From: AC-32 sp963763475
GTDB taxonomy: Bacteria > Actinomycetota > Thermoleophilia > Gaiellales > Gaiellaceae
Assembly: GCA_963763475.1 (NCBI GenBank)
Contig: CAVXOR010000002.1
Coordinates: 496,001-560,000 of the forward strand
DNA: 64,000 bases
Direction of reading: 5' to 3'
Below the pieces are notes generated by a model that saw only the letters and a list, made by a program, of their open reading frames with translations, made no database searches and was not told the origin of the DNA. This document shows positions 21,956-30,754 of this stretch, in pieces. Within the stretch, counting starts at the first letter, position 1. Every line of letters starts with the position of its first letter. Position numbers and translations under genes: made by a program.

Positions 21956-24934
21956 GTGCCGATCTGCGCAAGTTGCGGGAGAGCCGTCGAGGGCGACTTC
22001 GCCTTCTGCCCGCATTGCGGCGCCGAGCTGGCGGCCGCACCGGCGGCGCGAGAGCAGCGCAAGGTCGTCACAGTCCTCTTCTGCGACGTCACGGGCTCGA
22101 CGGCGCTTGGGGAGTCGACTGACCCCGAGGCGGTGCGCGCGCTCCTCGCGCGTTACTTCGAGCGGATGAAGGCGATCGTCGAGTCCCACGGCGGGAGCGT
22201 GGAGAAGTTCATCGGCGACGCGGTCATGGCGGTGTTCGGTGTCCCGCACGTCCACGAAGACGATGCGCTGCGCGCCGTTCGCGCGGCCTCCGAGATGCGC
22301 GACGCGCTCCCTGAGCTCGGCCTCGAAGCGCGGATCGGCGTCAGTACCGGCGAGGTCGTGACGGGCACCGAGGAGCGTCTCGCCACCGGGGACGCCGTGA
22401 ACGTCGCGGCCAGGCTCGAGCAGGCGGCACAGCCGGGCGAGATCCTGCTCGGCAGTGGAACCCTGCGTCTCGTCCGCGAGGCCGTCAAATCGGAGGCCGT
22501 CGAGCCGCTCGGGCTGAAGGGCAAAGCAGAGCCGGTTGCGGCCGCCCGCCTGCTCGCCGTGACCGGCGAGACCCGTCCCAGCCACCAGGGGCCGATGGTC
22601 GCGCGGGAGACCGAGCTCAACCGGCTTCGTGATGCGTTCGAACAGGCCACCCGCGACCGCTCCTGCCAGCTCTTCACCGTGCTCGGGGCGGCGGGAGTCG
22701 GCAAGTCGCGGCTCGCGCACGAGTTCCTGAACGGCGTCGATGCGATGCTCGTGAGCGGCCGCTGCCTCTCCTACGGCGAGGGAATCACGTACTGGCCGGT
22801 CGTCGAAGTGCTCCGGCAGTTCGACGAGCTTCCCCACGACCCGTCTGCGGCGGCGGCGTTACGGTCGCTTCTCGACGAGAACGAGCAGGAGACGCTCGCC
22901 GAGGCGATTGCGTGGGGTTTTCGCAAGCTGTTGGAGGAGCGGGCACGCGAACGACCGCTCGTCTGTTTGTTCGACGACATCCATTGGGGCGAGGAGACGT
23001 TCCTCGACCTGGTCGAGCACGTCGCCGACCTCTCGCGCGACGCGCCGATCCTCATGCTCTGCATGGCGCGACCCGAGCTTCTGGACAGGCGGCTCGGCTG
23101 GGGCGGCGGGAAGCTCAATGCGACCGCCGTGCTGCTCGAACCACTCTCCGCCGCGCAGACGGAGGTCCTGCTCGACTCCCTGGGTGCCTCGGACGGCGAG
23201 CTGCGCGCGAAGGTCAATCTCGCCGCGGAGGGCAACCCGCTCTTCGTCGAGGAGATGCTGGCGCTCGCGAGCGGCTCGCCCGGCGGCGAGGTCGCCGTGC
23301 CGCCGACGATTCAGGCTCTGCTCGCCGCGAGGCTCGACCAACTCGAAGCGAGTGAGCGGAGTGTTCTCGCGTGCGGCTCCGTCGAGGGGCGGATCTTCCA
23401 CCGGGGCGCCGTGCAGGCGCTCGCTCCGGAAGAGGAGCAGCTGCCCCAACGGCTCGTGTCGCTCGTGCGCAAGGAGCTCGTTCGCCCGGACACACCGCAG
23501 CTCGCGGGCGAAGACGCGTTTCGCTTTCGCCACCTCCTGATCCGGGACGCTGCCTACGAGGCGCTGCCGAAGGCGTCGCGGGCAGAGCTGCACGAGCTCT
23601 TCGCCGGCTGGATCGGCGAGCGCGGGCAGGAGCTCGTCGAGCTGGACGAGATCGTCGCCCACCACCTGGAGCAGGCCGCCCGCTACAAGCAGGAGCTCGG
23701 ACAGCCAGACGTCGACCTGGCCGAGCGTGCGGCAGCGCGTCTCGCCGCCGCCGGCCGGCGTGCCCTCTGGCGCGCGGACGGCCGCGCGGCCGCCTCGTTG
23801 CTCGAGCGGGCACTCGAGCTCACACGTCCGCTCCGGCTCGACGTCCATCTCGAGCTCGACCTCGCCCAGTCGCTCCAATGGGTCGACCTCGAGAAAGCGG
23901 CCGCGGTCGCCGACAGAGCGGCCTCCGGTGCCGGTGCCGCCGGCGACGAGGCCCGGCGCCTCCTCGCGCTGACGGTGGCCGGATTCCTCCGCTTGCTCTA
24001 CGCCGTCGATCCGGACGTCGACGCGCTGGAGCGGGTCGCGCAGGCCGCGCTGCCGCTACTCGAGGAGGCGCACGACCACGCCGGCCTCGTCCACGTGTGG
24101 GACGCGCTCGGGTACGGCGTCGGAAACTGTCGTGGCCGGTACGAGGATTTTGTCCACGCGTCCGAGCAGGCAATCGAGCACGCCAGGCTCGCGGGGCAGC
24201 GTCGCGGCTTCCGCTTCAACCTCGTGATGGCTCTGCTCATAGGTCCACGGCCGGCCGACGAGGCGCTGCGCCGCGTCGATGCCGCCCTCTCGGCGAACCC
24301 GTACCCCGACGACCTCCTGATGCGCGTGAACCTCGTGGCGATGCTCGGCCGCCTCGACGAGGCGCGCGCACTCGCGCGCGAGGGGAACCAGCTGCTCCAG
24401 GAGTATCGAGGCTTCGGGGGCGAGCACTGGGTCGCGGAGGTCGACATCCTCGCCGGCGACCACGAGGCCGCCGCCGTGAACCTGCGCCGCTTCTGCGACC
24501 TGCTCGAGGCGAAGGGACGACGCAACAACCTGTCGCTCTATGCGCCGCGCCTCGGGCGCGAGCTCTATGCGCTCGGACGCCTCGACGAGGCCGAGGCGCT
24601 CGCGCGGCAGGGACGTGAGCTCGCGGCCGAGGCGGACATCACGCCGCAAATTGCCTGGCGTCAGGCGCAGGCGCTCGTCGACTCTGCGCGCGGCCGCTAC
24701 TCGGAGGCCGAGACCCTCGCGCGGGAGGCGGTCGCGATCGCGGAGCGGACGGACGCGCTCAATTGGCAGGGCGAGGCATCGCACGACCTTGCCGAGGTCC
24801 TCGCGGCCGGGGGCCGCACGGACGAGGCTGTTGGCTCATTCGAGCAGGCGCTCGATCGTTTCGAGCGCAAGAAGAACCTCGCGATGGTGGCTCAAGTGCG
24901 ACCGCGGCTGGAGGCCCTGCGCGGCAACCTCTAG
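21956..24934 (+). CDS. Adenylate/guanylate cyclase fused to AAA/NACHT-like ATPase and TPR-type repeats
   Basis: A 992-residue regulator. Domains in order: zinc ribbon (Cys4, Cys7, Cys18, Cys21), class III nucleotide cyclase (about 36-200; metal Asp44 in LFCDVTGSTAL and Asp88 in KFIGDAVMAVFG, and NVAARLEQAA), an ATPase (Walker A GAAGVGKS at 244-251, Walker B-like LVCLFDDIHW near 340), and about 500 residues of helical TPR-like repeats. This is a common actinobacterial signalling architecture thought to sense ligands through the ATPase/TPR part. It is the only cyclase in the window and could supply cAMP to the three CNBD proteins. GTG start, six bases after TAGCCT. Confidence 0.9.
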   Translation: MPICASCGRAVEGDFAFCPHCGAELAAAPAAREQRKVVTVLFCDVTGSTALGESTDPEAVRALLARYFERMKAIVESHGGSVEKFIGDAVMAVFGVPHVHEDDALRAVRAASEMRDALPELGLEARIGVSTGEVVTGTEERLATGDAVNVAARLEQAAQPGEILLGSGTLRLVREAVKSEAVEPLGLKGKAEPVAAARLLAVTGETRPSHQGPMVARETELNRLRDAFEQATRDRSCQLFTVLGAAGVGKSRLAHEFLNGVDAMLVSGRCLSYGEGITYWPVVEVLRQFDELPHDPSAAAALRSLLDENEQETLAEAIAWGFRKLLEERARERPLVCLFDDIHWGEETFLDLVEHVADLSRDAPILMLCMARPELLDRRLGWGGGKLNATAVLLEPLSAAQTEVLLDSLGASDGELRAKVNLAAEGNPLFVEEMLALASGSPGGEVAVPPTIQALLAARLDQLEASERSVLACGSVEGRIFHRGAVQALAPEEEQLPQRLVSLVRKELVRPDTPQLAGEDAFRFRHLLIRDAAYEALPKASRAELHELFAGWIGERGQELVELDEIVAHHLEQAARYKQELGQPDVDLAERAAARLAAAGRRALWRADGRAAASLLERALELTRPLRLDVHLELDLAQSLQWVDLEKAAAVADRAASGAGAAGDEARRLLALTVAGFLRLLYAVDPDVDALERVAQAALPLLEEAHDHAGLVHVWDALGYGVGNCRGRYEDFVHASEQAIEHARLAGQRRGFRFNLVMALLIGPRPADEALRRVDAALSANPYPDDLLMRVNLVAMLGRLDEARALAREGNQLLQEYRGFGGEHWVAEVDILAGDHEAAAVNLRRFCDLLEAKGRRNNLSLYAPRLGRELYALGRLDEAEALARQGRELAAEADITPQIAWRQAQALVDSARGRYSEAETLAREAVAIAERTDALNWQGEASHDLAEVLAAGGRTDEAVGSFEQALDRFERKKNLAMVAQVRPRLEALRGNL

Positions 24935-25533
24935 GTCTTCGCGACCCCGCAGTACCACCAGGCAAAGGCGCGTAGCGCTCCCTCGTCCATCAACCGCTGC
25001 TCCTCGCGCTCGAGCGTTGGCTCGCCGACCATGCGGGCCAGGTATGGGCGCTCGGTCAGGCTGAGCGTGTCGAACGCCCCGGCCAGCGCGGCCTGAACCA
25101 CGGCACCGGTGTGGAGGTCGCCGTGCTCGGCCCGCCAGTCCTCGACGGTCGTCGATCCGCCGTGGGCGGCCACCCAGGCCGCGGCGCGCTCGTCGTAGCC
25201 CTCCCAGGAGAACTCCGAGACGAAGAGGCGGCCGCCCGGCCGGAGCAGCCGCGTGATCGCCTTGACGACGCGCTCGAGGTCGGAGTGGTGGAGGGCCATC
25301 ACCGAGCAGACGGCGTCGAAGCGGCCGATCGAGCTCACGTCTTCGACGCGCTCGCGGATCAGCCGCGGGCGCGCGGGCGCGCTCGGATCGACGCCGACGG
25401 CGTCGAGACCGTGTGCGGCGAGTCGCTCGACGAGAGCGCCGTCACCGCAGCCGACGTCGAGCACGCGCGAGCGCGGGGACAGCGCGCCGAGGAGCAACGC
25501 GTCGAAGCCGCGCCACCAGAGGTCGCTCGTCAC
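24931..25533 (-). CDS. Class I SAM-dependent methyltransferase
   Basis: A 200-residue methyltransferase with motif I RVLDVGCGDGALVERLA, the acidic AVGVDPSAP, and FDAVCSVMALHHSDLERVV, followed by LLRPGGRLFVSEFSWEGYDE. Substrate unknown; HHSDLE and SEF resemble small-molecule or tRNA methyltransferases. GTG at 25533 is used because the frame upstream enters the preceding gene; the previous gene's TAA lies only three bases away, so the two are co-transcribed. The 3' end overlaps the convergent cyclase gene by four bases. Confidence 0.82.
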   Translation of the reverse strand: MTSDLWWRGFDALLLGALSPRSRVLDVGCGDGALVERLAAHGLDAVGVDPSAPARPRLIRERVEDVSSIGRFDAVCSVMALHHSDLERVVKAITRLLRPGGRLFVSEFSWEGYDERAAAWVAAHGGSTTVEDWRAEHGDLHTGAVVQAALAGAFDTLSLTERPYLARMVGEPTLEREEQRLMDEGALRAFAWWYCGVAKT

Positions 25534-25535
25534 GC

Positions 25536-26024
25536 TTACGACTCTCGCTGCTCCCAGCGGCGCAGTCCACCTTCCGGGTCCCACGCCATGCCGAACCGGT
25601 TGCCCTCGGCGAAGGTGACGAAGCCGGCGGAGTCGACGTCGATCGCGAAGAGGTGGTAGTTCGGCTCGTCGGGCTCCCAGTCGATCCGCGCCTTGATCGT
25701 CTCGCGGTAGCGCTTCCGCCGCTCGTTCTCCTCGATCGGCAAAGCCCGCCCGTAGAGCTTGAAGTCGCCCTCATCGCCCTCGCGGCGCGAGACGACGCTG
25801 TGCACGACGAGCCGCGGGTCGCGGAGCAGATCGAGCGCCTTCGGCGAGCGCCACATCATCCCGAGCATCAGTTCGCCGTCGACGAACTCGGGCTCGACCG
25901 GGGTGATCCGAGGCCAGCCGTTGGCGCGCAGTGTCCCGACGAGGCACAGCTCGCGGGCGCGTAGCCGCTCATCGCCGAGCCCGGCCAGCTCCGGGGCGGC
26001 CTCTGCAAACTCGTCCCAGCGCAC
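25536..26024 (-). CDS. Pyridoxamine 5'-phosphate oxidase-like flavin/F420-binding protein
   Basis: A 162-residue split-barrel protein (LCLVGTLRANGWPRITPVEPEF, LMLGMMWRSPKALDLLRDPRLVVHSVV). This family uses FMN, F420 or heme; actinobacterial members of this size are often F420H2-dependent reductases or pyridoxamine oxidase-like proteins of unknown substrate. The cofactor cannot be read from the sequence alone. GTG start at 26024. It is followed by a methyltransferase gene within three bases, and is divergent from the DUF2071 gene 50 bp away. Confidence 0.82.
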   Translation of the reverse strand: MRWDEFAEAAPELAGLGDERLRARELCLVGTLRANGWPRITPVEPEFVDGELMLGMMWRSPKALDLLRDPRLVVHSVVSRREGDEGDFKLYGRALPIEENERRKRYRETIKARIDWEPDEPNYHLFAIDVDSAGFVTFAEGNRFGMAWDPEGGLRRWEQRES

Positions 26025-26073
26025 GGCGCCAGGCTAATGCTTACCGGCTCCGTGATCGGGTACGGCCGGGCCG

Positions 26074-26841
26074 ATGAGCGCACTCGATTTTCTGCGAGCG
26101 CCGGCTCGGCAGGCTTCGGCCGTTAGCGAGACGGCGCACCGCCCGTGGCCGCTTCCCTCCGGCCCCTGGACGCTGGCGCAGAGCTGGGAGGACCTGCTGT
26201 TTGCCCACTGGCGCGTGGACGCCGAGCAGCTGCGGAAGCTCGTCCCGCCGGAGCTCGAGCTGGAAGAGCACGACGGCAGTGCCTGGCTCGGAATCACGCC
26301 GTTCGTGCTGACCGGGTTCCGGCTGCGGGGCACCTTCCCGCTACCGCGCGTCTCCACGTTCCCCGAGCTGAACGTCCGCACCTACGTGACCGCCGACGGC
26401 AAGCCCGGGATCTGGTTCTTCAGCCTCGACGCCGCGAGCCTGGTGGCGGTGGAGGCGGCGAGGCGGGCGTACAAGCTGCCGTACTTCCACGCGCGGATGA
26501 AGGTCGACCGACGCGGCGGCACGATCGGCTACTCCAGCGCCCGGCGCGACGCCGCGCGGCCGTTCACCTTCGAGGCGCGCTACTCAGGCGAAGACGAGCC
26601 GGCGGTCCCGAGCCCGGGTTCGCTCGAGCATTTCCTGACCGAGCGCTATTGCCTCTATGCCCAGGACGAGGAGGGTGTGAGGCGAGCGGAGATCCACCAC
26701 GCACCGTGGTGCCTCAGTCCGGCCGAAGTGACGATCGACCTGAACACGATGCCCCCGGATGGGATCGACTTCGAAGGCGAGCCGCTCTGCCACCTCGCTG
26801 AGCGCCAGGACGTCCTGATCTGGCCGCTCGAGCAGGCCTGA
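26074..26841 (+). CDS. DUF2071 (YqjF-like) protein
   Basis: A 255-residue protein with the DUF2071 hallmarks: WEDLLFAHWRVDAEQLRKLVPPEL, WLGITPFVLTGFRLRG, FPELNVRTYVTADGKPGIWFFSLDA, and LPYFHARMKV. The family is widespread and structurally resembles acetoacetate decarboxylase, but its reaction is unknown. No signal peptide. The start ATG at 26074 is the first in frame, with no clear ribosome site. A weak TCCCG-GAG-CGGGA hairpin follows the stop near 26865. Confidence 0.88.
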   Translation: MSALDFLRAPARQASAVSETAHRPWPLPSGPWTLAQSWEDLLFAHWRVDAEQLRKLVPPELELEEHDGSAWLGITPFVLTGFRLRGTFPLPRVSTFPELNVRTYVTADGKPGIWFFSLDAASLVAVEAARRAYKLPYFHARMKVDRRGGTIGYSSARRDAARPFTFEARYSGEDEPAVPSPGSLEHFLTERYCLYAQDEEGVRRAEIHHAPWCLSPAEVTIDLNTMPPDGIDFEGEPLCHLAERQDVLIWPLEQA

Positions 26842-26916
26842 GCGCACCGCAAGACCAGTCCCGGAGCGGGATCTTCTAAATCACAACACTTCGAAGAAGC
26901 TCAGGAGGATGTTGGG

Positions 26917-27531
26917 ATGAAGAAGCGCTGGATTCTGCCGGGTCTCCTTGTGGCGGCTTTCGCCCTCGCGGCGACCGGCCTGGCGAATCCCGGCCCAGGC
27001 CACGGCACCGGTCACGGCAAGCCCGGCAAGTTCGGCCCGTACAACGTGGTCACCGACGACCACGGCTCGTGCGGCAACCCGTGGGCGGTCGACACCGAGA
27101 AGCGCACCTTCACGGTGCACAAGAACCGGGACGGCTCATTCACGCTCCTGCGCCGAGATCGCGGGACGTTTTTGACGATCGCCGGCGTGAGCCCAGGCGC
27201 TTGCGAGACCACGCCCCACCACGGCCACACCGTCCTCGCCGGCATGAAGGGCCGCTTCCACGGCTACCTGCAGGGCAGGGTCACGGGCGGCACGTTCAAC
27301 CCGAATGCGACCTGCCTGGCGGACTGCGGGTTCACTGACGTCTTCATCGACACGTTCTTCGGGACGAGCGCGACCTTCTCGTGCGACGTGAACTCGAAGG
27401 CATGCAAGTTCGACTTCGAGTACACGGGCTTGAGGCACCAGGGGCTCAAGTACCGCCACTGGTTCGACAAGGGCCACGGCGCCGGGACGTTCCTGCAGGA
27501 ACGGTTCCGCGGCGACATCGCGAACTCGTAA
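26917..27531 (+). CDS. Secreted hypothetical protein
   Basis: A 204-residue protein with a clear signal peptide (MKKRWILPGLLVAAFALAATGLA, cleavage near residue 23) and a His/Gly-rich start of the mature part (GPGHGTGHGKPGKFG). The mature region has six or seven cysteines (SCGNPW, GACETT, ATCLADCGF, FSCDVNSKACKF), so disulfides are likely outside the cell. Family not recognised. An AGGAGG site 10 bases upstream of the ATG marks strong translation, and a terminator follows directly, so this is a single-gene transcript. Confidence 0.82.
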   Translation: MKKRWILPGLLVAAFALAATGLANPGPGHGTGHGKPGKFGPYNVVTDDHGSCGNPWAVDTEKRTFTVHKNRDGSFTLLRRDRGTFLTIAGVSPGACETTPHHGHTVLAGMKGRFHGYLQGRVTGGTFNPNATCLADCGFTDVFIDTFFGTSATFSCDVNSKACKFDFEYTGLRHQGLKYRHWFDKGHGAGTFLQERFRGDIANS

Positions 27532-27552
27532 CACCGCTTGACGCATCGCCAC

Positions 27553-27580
27553 CGAAGGGCCCGCTCCGGCGGGCCCTTCG
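27553..27580 (+). terminator. Hairpin terminator, 12-bp stem
   Basis: CGAAGGGCCCGC (27553-27564) pairs with 27569-27580 across a TCCG loop. It follows the secreted protein gene by 21 bp. No T-run follows. Confidence 0.75.
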
Positions 27581-27602
27581 CGTTGTGTGATCCTTGCGCG
27601 TC

Positions 27603-28943
27603 GTGAGCCCCCAGCGCCGCACCGCGCTCGTCTCGATCCTCGCGGCGTGCCTGCTGATCGCGGTCAAGCTCGTGGCCGGGATCGCCACGCACAGCCTCGG
27701 CCTGCTCTCGGAGGCGGCGCATTCGGGCACGGACCTGGTGGCGGCGATCCTGACCTTCGTCGCGCTGGGCGTGGCCGTGCGGCCGGCCGATCCGGGCCAC
27801 GCCTACGGCCACGGCAAGGCCGAGCACCTCGCGGCGCTCGCGGAGGCGGCGATCCTCGTCGTCGCGAGCCTCTTTATCGCCTGGCGCGCCCTGTGGCGCC
27901 TGTTCGGGCTGGCGGGGGGCCAGGTCGACCCGCGCGGCTGGGCGCTGCTGGTGATCGGGGCGGTGATGATCGTGGACGCAGGCCGCGCGTACGTCTCCTT
28001 CCGCGCCGGCCGCCGCTACCGGAGCCCGGCGCTCCAGGCGAACGCGCTCCATTTCGCCAGTGACTTCGCCGGCTCGACGGCGGTGCTGCTCGGACTCGTC
28101 GCCGCCCGGCAGGGCTACCACTGGGCGGACTCGGCGGCAGCGCTCTTCGTGGCCGGGCTCGTGCTCGTCGCCGCCGGACGGCTGATGCGCGTCAACATCG
28201 ACGTGCTGATGGACCGTGTTCCGCCCGACGCGCAGGAGGCGGCGCTGGCCGCGATCGGGGCGCTACCCGGGATCGAGCTGCGGCGCCTCCGGATGCGGCA
28301 GGCGGCCGGTCGGCAGTTCGCGGACGTGGTGATCGGCGTGCCGCCCGGCGCCGCGGTCGGCCAGGGCCACGCGGCGGCCGACGCGGTGGAGGACGCGGTG
28401 CACGGCGCGCTCCCCGATAGCGACGTGGTCGTCCACGTCGAGCCGCAGCAGGACGAGGCGGCATTGCGTGAGCGCGCACTGGCCGCGGCACAACGGGTCC
28501 CGCGCGTGCGGGAGATCCACAACCTCAGCGTCCTGCGGGTCGGCGGCTCGACCGAGGTCTCGCTCCATCTGAAGCTCCCGGGCGAGCTTCCGCTCGAGGA
28601 CGCGCACGAGGTCGCCACCGAGGTCGAGCGCGCGATCGTCGAGTCGGTGCCGGAGGTGGACTCGGTGCAGACGCACCTCGAGCCGCTGGCCGAGGCCGCC
28701 GAGGGCGAGAGCGTGGCCGGCGACCGCGACCTGGTCGAGCGGATCGTGCGTGAGGCGACCGGCCAGGCGCCCCGCGGGCTGCGCTTCCTGCGCACCGACG
28801 ACGGGCTGCTCGCCTACCTGACGCTCTCGCTCGACCCCGGCACCTCGCTCGCGGACGCGCACTCGCGCGCCAGCGAGATCGAGGAGCGGATCCGCAGCGA
28901 GCGGCCCGAGATCAGCGACGTGATCGTGCACACCGAGCCATGA
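27603..28943 (+). CDS. Cation diffusion facilitator with three tandem C-terminal ZT-dimer-like modules
   Basis: A 446-residue CDF metal exporter. Six helices occupy about residues 1-200, with the metal-site signatures SEAAHSGTDLVAA in helix 2 and HFASDFAGSTAVLLG in helix 5 (HxxxD). The cytoplasmic part is unusual: three successive alpha/beta modules of about 75 residues (about 205-285, 290-365 and 372-445), each ending in HVEP, HLEP or HTEP, whereas most CDFs have one ZT dimerisation domain. The substrate is probably Zn, Fe or Mn. GTG at 27603 is preferred; a TTG three codons upstream is possible. The stop overlaps the next gene (ATGA). Confidence 0.9.
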   Translation: MSPQRRTALVSILAACLLIAVKLVAGIATHSLGLLSEAAHSGTDLVAAILTFVALGVAVRPADPGHAYGHGKAEHLAALAEAAILVVASLFIAWRALWRLFGLAGGQVDPRGWALLVIGAVMIVDAGRAYVSFRAGRRYRSPALQANALHFASDFAGSTAVLLGLVAARQGYHWADSAAALFVAGLVLVAAGRLMRVNIDVLMDRVPPDAQEAALAAIGALPGIELRRLRMRQAAGRQFADVVIGVPPGAAVGQGHAAADAVEDAVHGALPDSDVVVHVEPQQDEAALRERALAAAQRVPRVREIHNLSVLRVGGSTEVSLHLKLPGELPLEDAHEVATEVERAIVESVPEVDSVQTHLEPLAEAAEGESVAGDRDLVERIVREATGQAPRGLRFLRTDDGLLAYLTLSLDPGTSLADAHSRASEIEERIRSERPEISDVIVHTEP

Positions 28944-29764
28944 AGCTCTGCATGTTCACCCCGCTCGAGCACGAGATCCGGGGCTGGCCCGGTCGGATCG
29001 AGAACGACCGCGTTATCCAGCTGGCCGCGCAGACGCTGGAGTCGTTCTTCACCGGCGGCGGCAACGCCCGCGAGCACGCGGATTACGCGCTCGCCGAAGT
29101 GCGGTTGCTGGCTCCCGTCCAGCGGCCACCCTCGGTGCGCGACTTCTACGCCTTCGAGGAGCACGTCCGCAATGCCCGGGCGGTCACCGGCCGCGGCGAG
29201 GTCGTGCCCGAGTGGTACGAGCTGCCGGTCTTCTACTTCTCCAACCCGGCTGCGATCTACGGCCCCGACGACGAGGTCCCGTACCCCGAGGGCTCGGAAG
29301 CGCTCGACTACGAGCTCGAGGTGGCCGCTGTGATCGGCACCGACGGGCAGATCGGCGGCTTCACGGTGATGAACGATTGGTCGGCGCGCGACCTGCAGCG
29401 CAAGGAGATGAAGGTCGGCCTCGGCCCGGCGAAGGGCAAGGACTTCGCCACCTCGCTCGGCCCGGTGCTCGTCACGCCGGACGAGCTCGGCGACCTGCGC
29501 CTGGAGATGATCGCGCGGGTGAACGGCGAGGAGCGCTCTCGCGGGAACCTCGGCGACATGTACCACTCGTGGGAGTCGATCCTGGCCGCCGCGGGGCGCA
29601 ACACAGTCCTGCGGCCCGGCGACCTGCTCGGCTCGGGCACGGTGGGGACGGGCTGCATCCTCGAGCACGGCGACGAGCGCTGGCTGCAGCCGGGCGACGA
29701 GGTCGAGCTCGAGGTCGAGGGCGTCGGCGTGCTCCGGAACCGAATCGGCACCATCAAGTCGTGA
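28940..29764 (+). CDS. fahA: Fumarylacetoacetate hydrolase family protein, probable fumarylacetoacetase
   Basis: A 274-residue FAH-fold enzyme. The metal site appears in LDYELEVAAVIG and the Asp of GFTVMNDWSARDLQRKEM, with the substrate loop KGKDFATSLGPVLVTPDEL and GSGTVGTGCILE. Proteobacterial and eukaryotic fumarylacetoacetases are about 420 residues with an extra N-terminal SH3-like domain; this is a short form. The neighbouring hmgA and upstream hpd strongly suggest it hydrolyses fumarylacetoacetate (or maleylacetoacetate) to fumarate and acetoacetate. It overlaps the CDF stop by four bases and the oxidoreductase start by four bases. Confidence 0.86.
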   Translation: MKLCMFTPLEHEIRGWPGRIENDRVIQLAAQTLESFFTGGGNAREHADYALAEVRLLAPVQRPPSVRDFYAFEEHVRNARAVTGRGEVVPEWYELPVFYFSNPAAIYGPDDEVPYPEGSEALDYELEVAAVIGTDGQIGGFTVMNDWSARDLQRKEMKVGLGPAKGKDFATSLGPVLVTPDELGDLRLEMIARVNGEERSRGNLGDMYHSWESILAAAGRNTVLRPGDLLGSGTVGTGCILEHGDERWLQPGDEVELEVEGVGVLRNRIGTIKS

Positions 29765-30741
29765 AGGTCGCGATCATCGGCGGCGGCGTGATGGGTCTCG
29801 CAACCGGCTGGGCGCTCAAGCGGCGCGGCCACGAGCCGGTCGTCTACGAGCAGTTCGAGGTCGGCAACCCGCACGGCTCGAGCCACGGACGCTCGCGGAT
29901 CTTCCGGCTCGCCTACGCGGAGGATCACTACGTCCAGCTGGCGCAGGAGGCGCTGGCGCTCTGGCGCGAGCTCGAGGCCGAGAGCGGCGAGACCGTGCTG
30001 GAGCTCTACGGCCTGGTCGAGATCGTGCGCACGCTCGAGGAGAGCACCGCCCGGACGCTCGAGCGGAACGGTGTCGCCTGGGAGCGGCTCGACCAGGCTG
30101 AGGCCGAGCGGCGCTATCCCATCAGGGTGCCGGAGGAGTCGTTCGCGGTCGTCCAGGCGGAGGCCGGCATCGTCCGCGCCGACAAAGCGCTCGCCGCGTT
30201 TCGGCGCGAGCTCGACGTCCGTGAAGGGCAGCGAGTCCGTCCGGAGGAGCTCGAGGCCGACGCGGTCGTCGTCACCGCCGGCTCCTGGGTGAACGAGGTG
30301 CTCGACGAGCCGCTGCCGGTCAAGACGACGCGGGAGACGCTCTGCTACTTCCGCCCCGATGCCGGCGGGCGGCCGGTCCCCTCCGTGGTCTCGTTCAAGC
30401 CCGACCGGCACACGCACGACATGTACTCGCTCAACGACCCCGTCTACGGCCTGAAGGTCGGTGCCCACCACGCGGGCGGCGAGGCCGACCCGAACGTGGC
30501 CGGCGAGCCCGACCCCGAGCTGGTCGAACGCATTACCGCGTGGGCGAACGAGACCTACCGCCTGGCCGAGCCCGAGCCGGCCGGCGCCGAGACCTGCATG
30601 TACACGACAACCGCGGACGAGAGCTTCGTCATCGAGCGCCGCGGTCGAGTGGTAGTCGGCTCGCCGTGCTCGGGCCACGGCTTCAAGTTCGCGCCGGCGA
30701 TCGGCGAGCGGCTGGCCGGCCTCGCGCTCGCGGCCGCCTGA
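29761..30741 (+). CDS. FAD-dependent oxidoreductase, monomeric sarcosine oxidase-like
   Basis: A 326-residue DAO-family flavoenzyme. The FAD-binding motif GGGVMGLATGWAL starts at about residue 7, followed by EQFEVGNPHGSSHGRSRIFRLAY as in monomeric sarcosine/N-methyltryptophan oxidases, and the C terminus has SPCSGHGFKFAPAIGERL. In these enzymes a Cys near this position binds FAD covalently, and the SPCSGHGF Cys is a candidate. It would oxidise an N-methyl or secondary amine. It lies between fahA and hmgA in a chain of overlapping genes, so a role in processing an amino-acid related substrate is suggested, not proven. GTG start overlaps the fahA stop. Confidence 0.86.
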   Translation: MKVAIIGGGVMGLATGWALKRRGHEPVVYEQFEVGNPHGSSHGRSRIFRLAYAEDHYVQLAQEALALWRELEAESGETVLELYGLVEIVRTLEESTARTLERNGVAWERLDQAEAERRYPIRVPEESFAVVQAEAGIVRADKALAAFRRELDVREGQRVRPEELEADAVVVTAGSWVNEVLDEPLPVKTTRETLCYFRPDAGGRPVPSVVSFKPDRHTHDMYSLNDPVYGLKVGAHHAGGEADPNVAGEPDPELVERITAWANETYRLAEPEPAGAETCMYTTTADESFVIERRGRVVVGSPCSGHGFKFAPAIGERLAGLALAAA

Positions 30742-30754
30742 CTATCCTTCGGCC

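Noticed and set aside
21887..24934. The hpd and cyclase genes both end in AL-x-GNL (QALRGNL and EALRGNL) with nearly identical last codons.
   Set aside because: Only about seven residues are shared and the preceding sequences differ; this looks like coincidence in codon-biased DNA, not a repeat or duplicated end.
26863..26878. TCCCG-GAG-CGGGA mini-hairpin after the DUF2071 gene.
   Set aside because: Five base pairs only; could be a weak terminator but does not reach the strength of the other hairpins.
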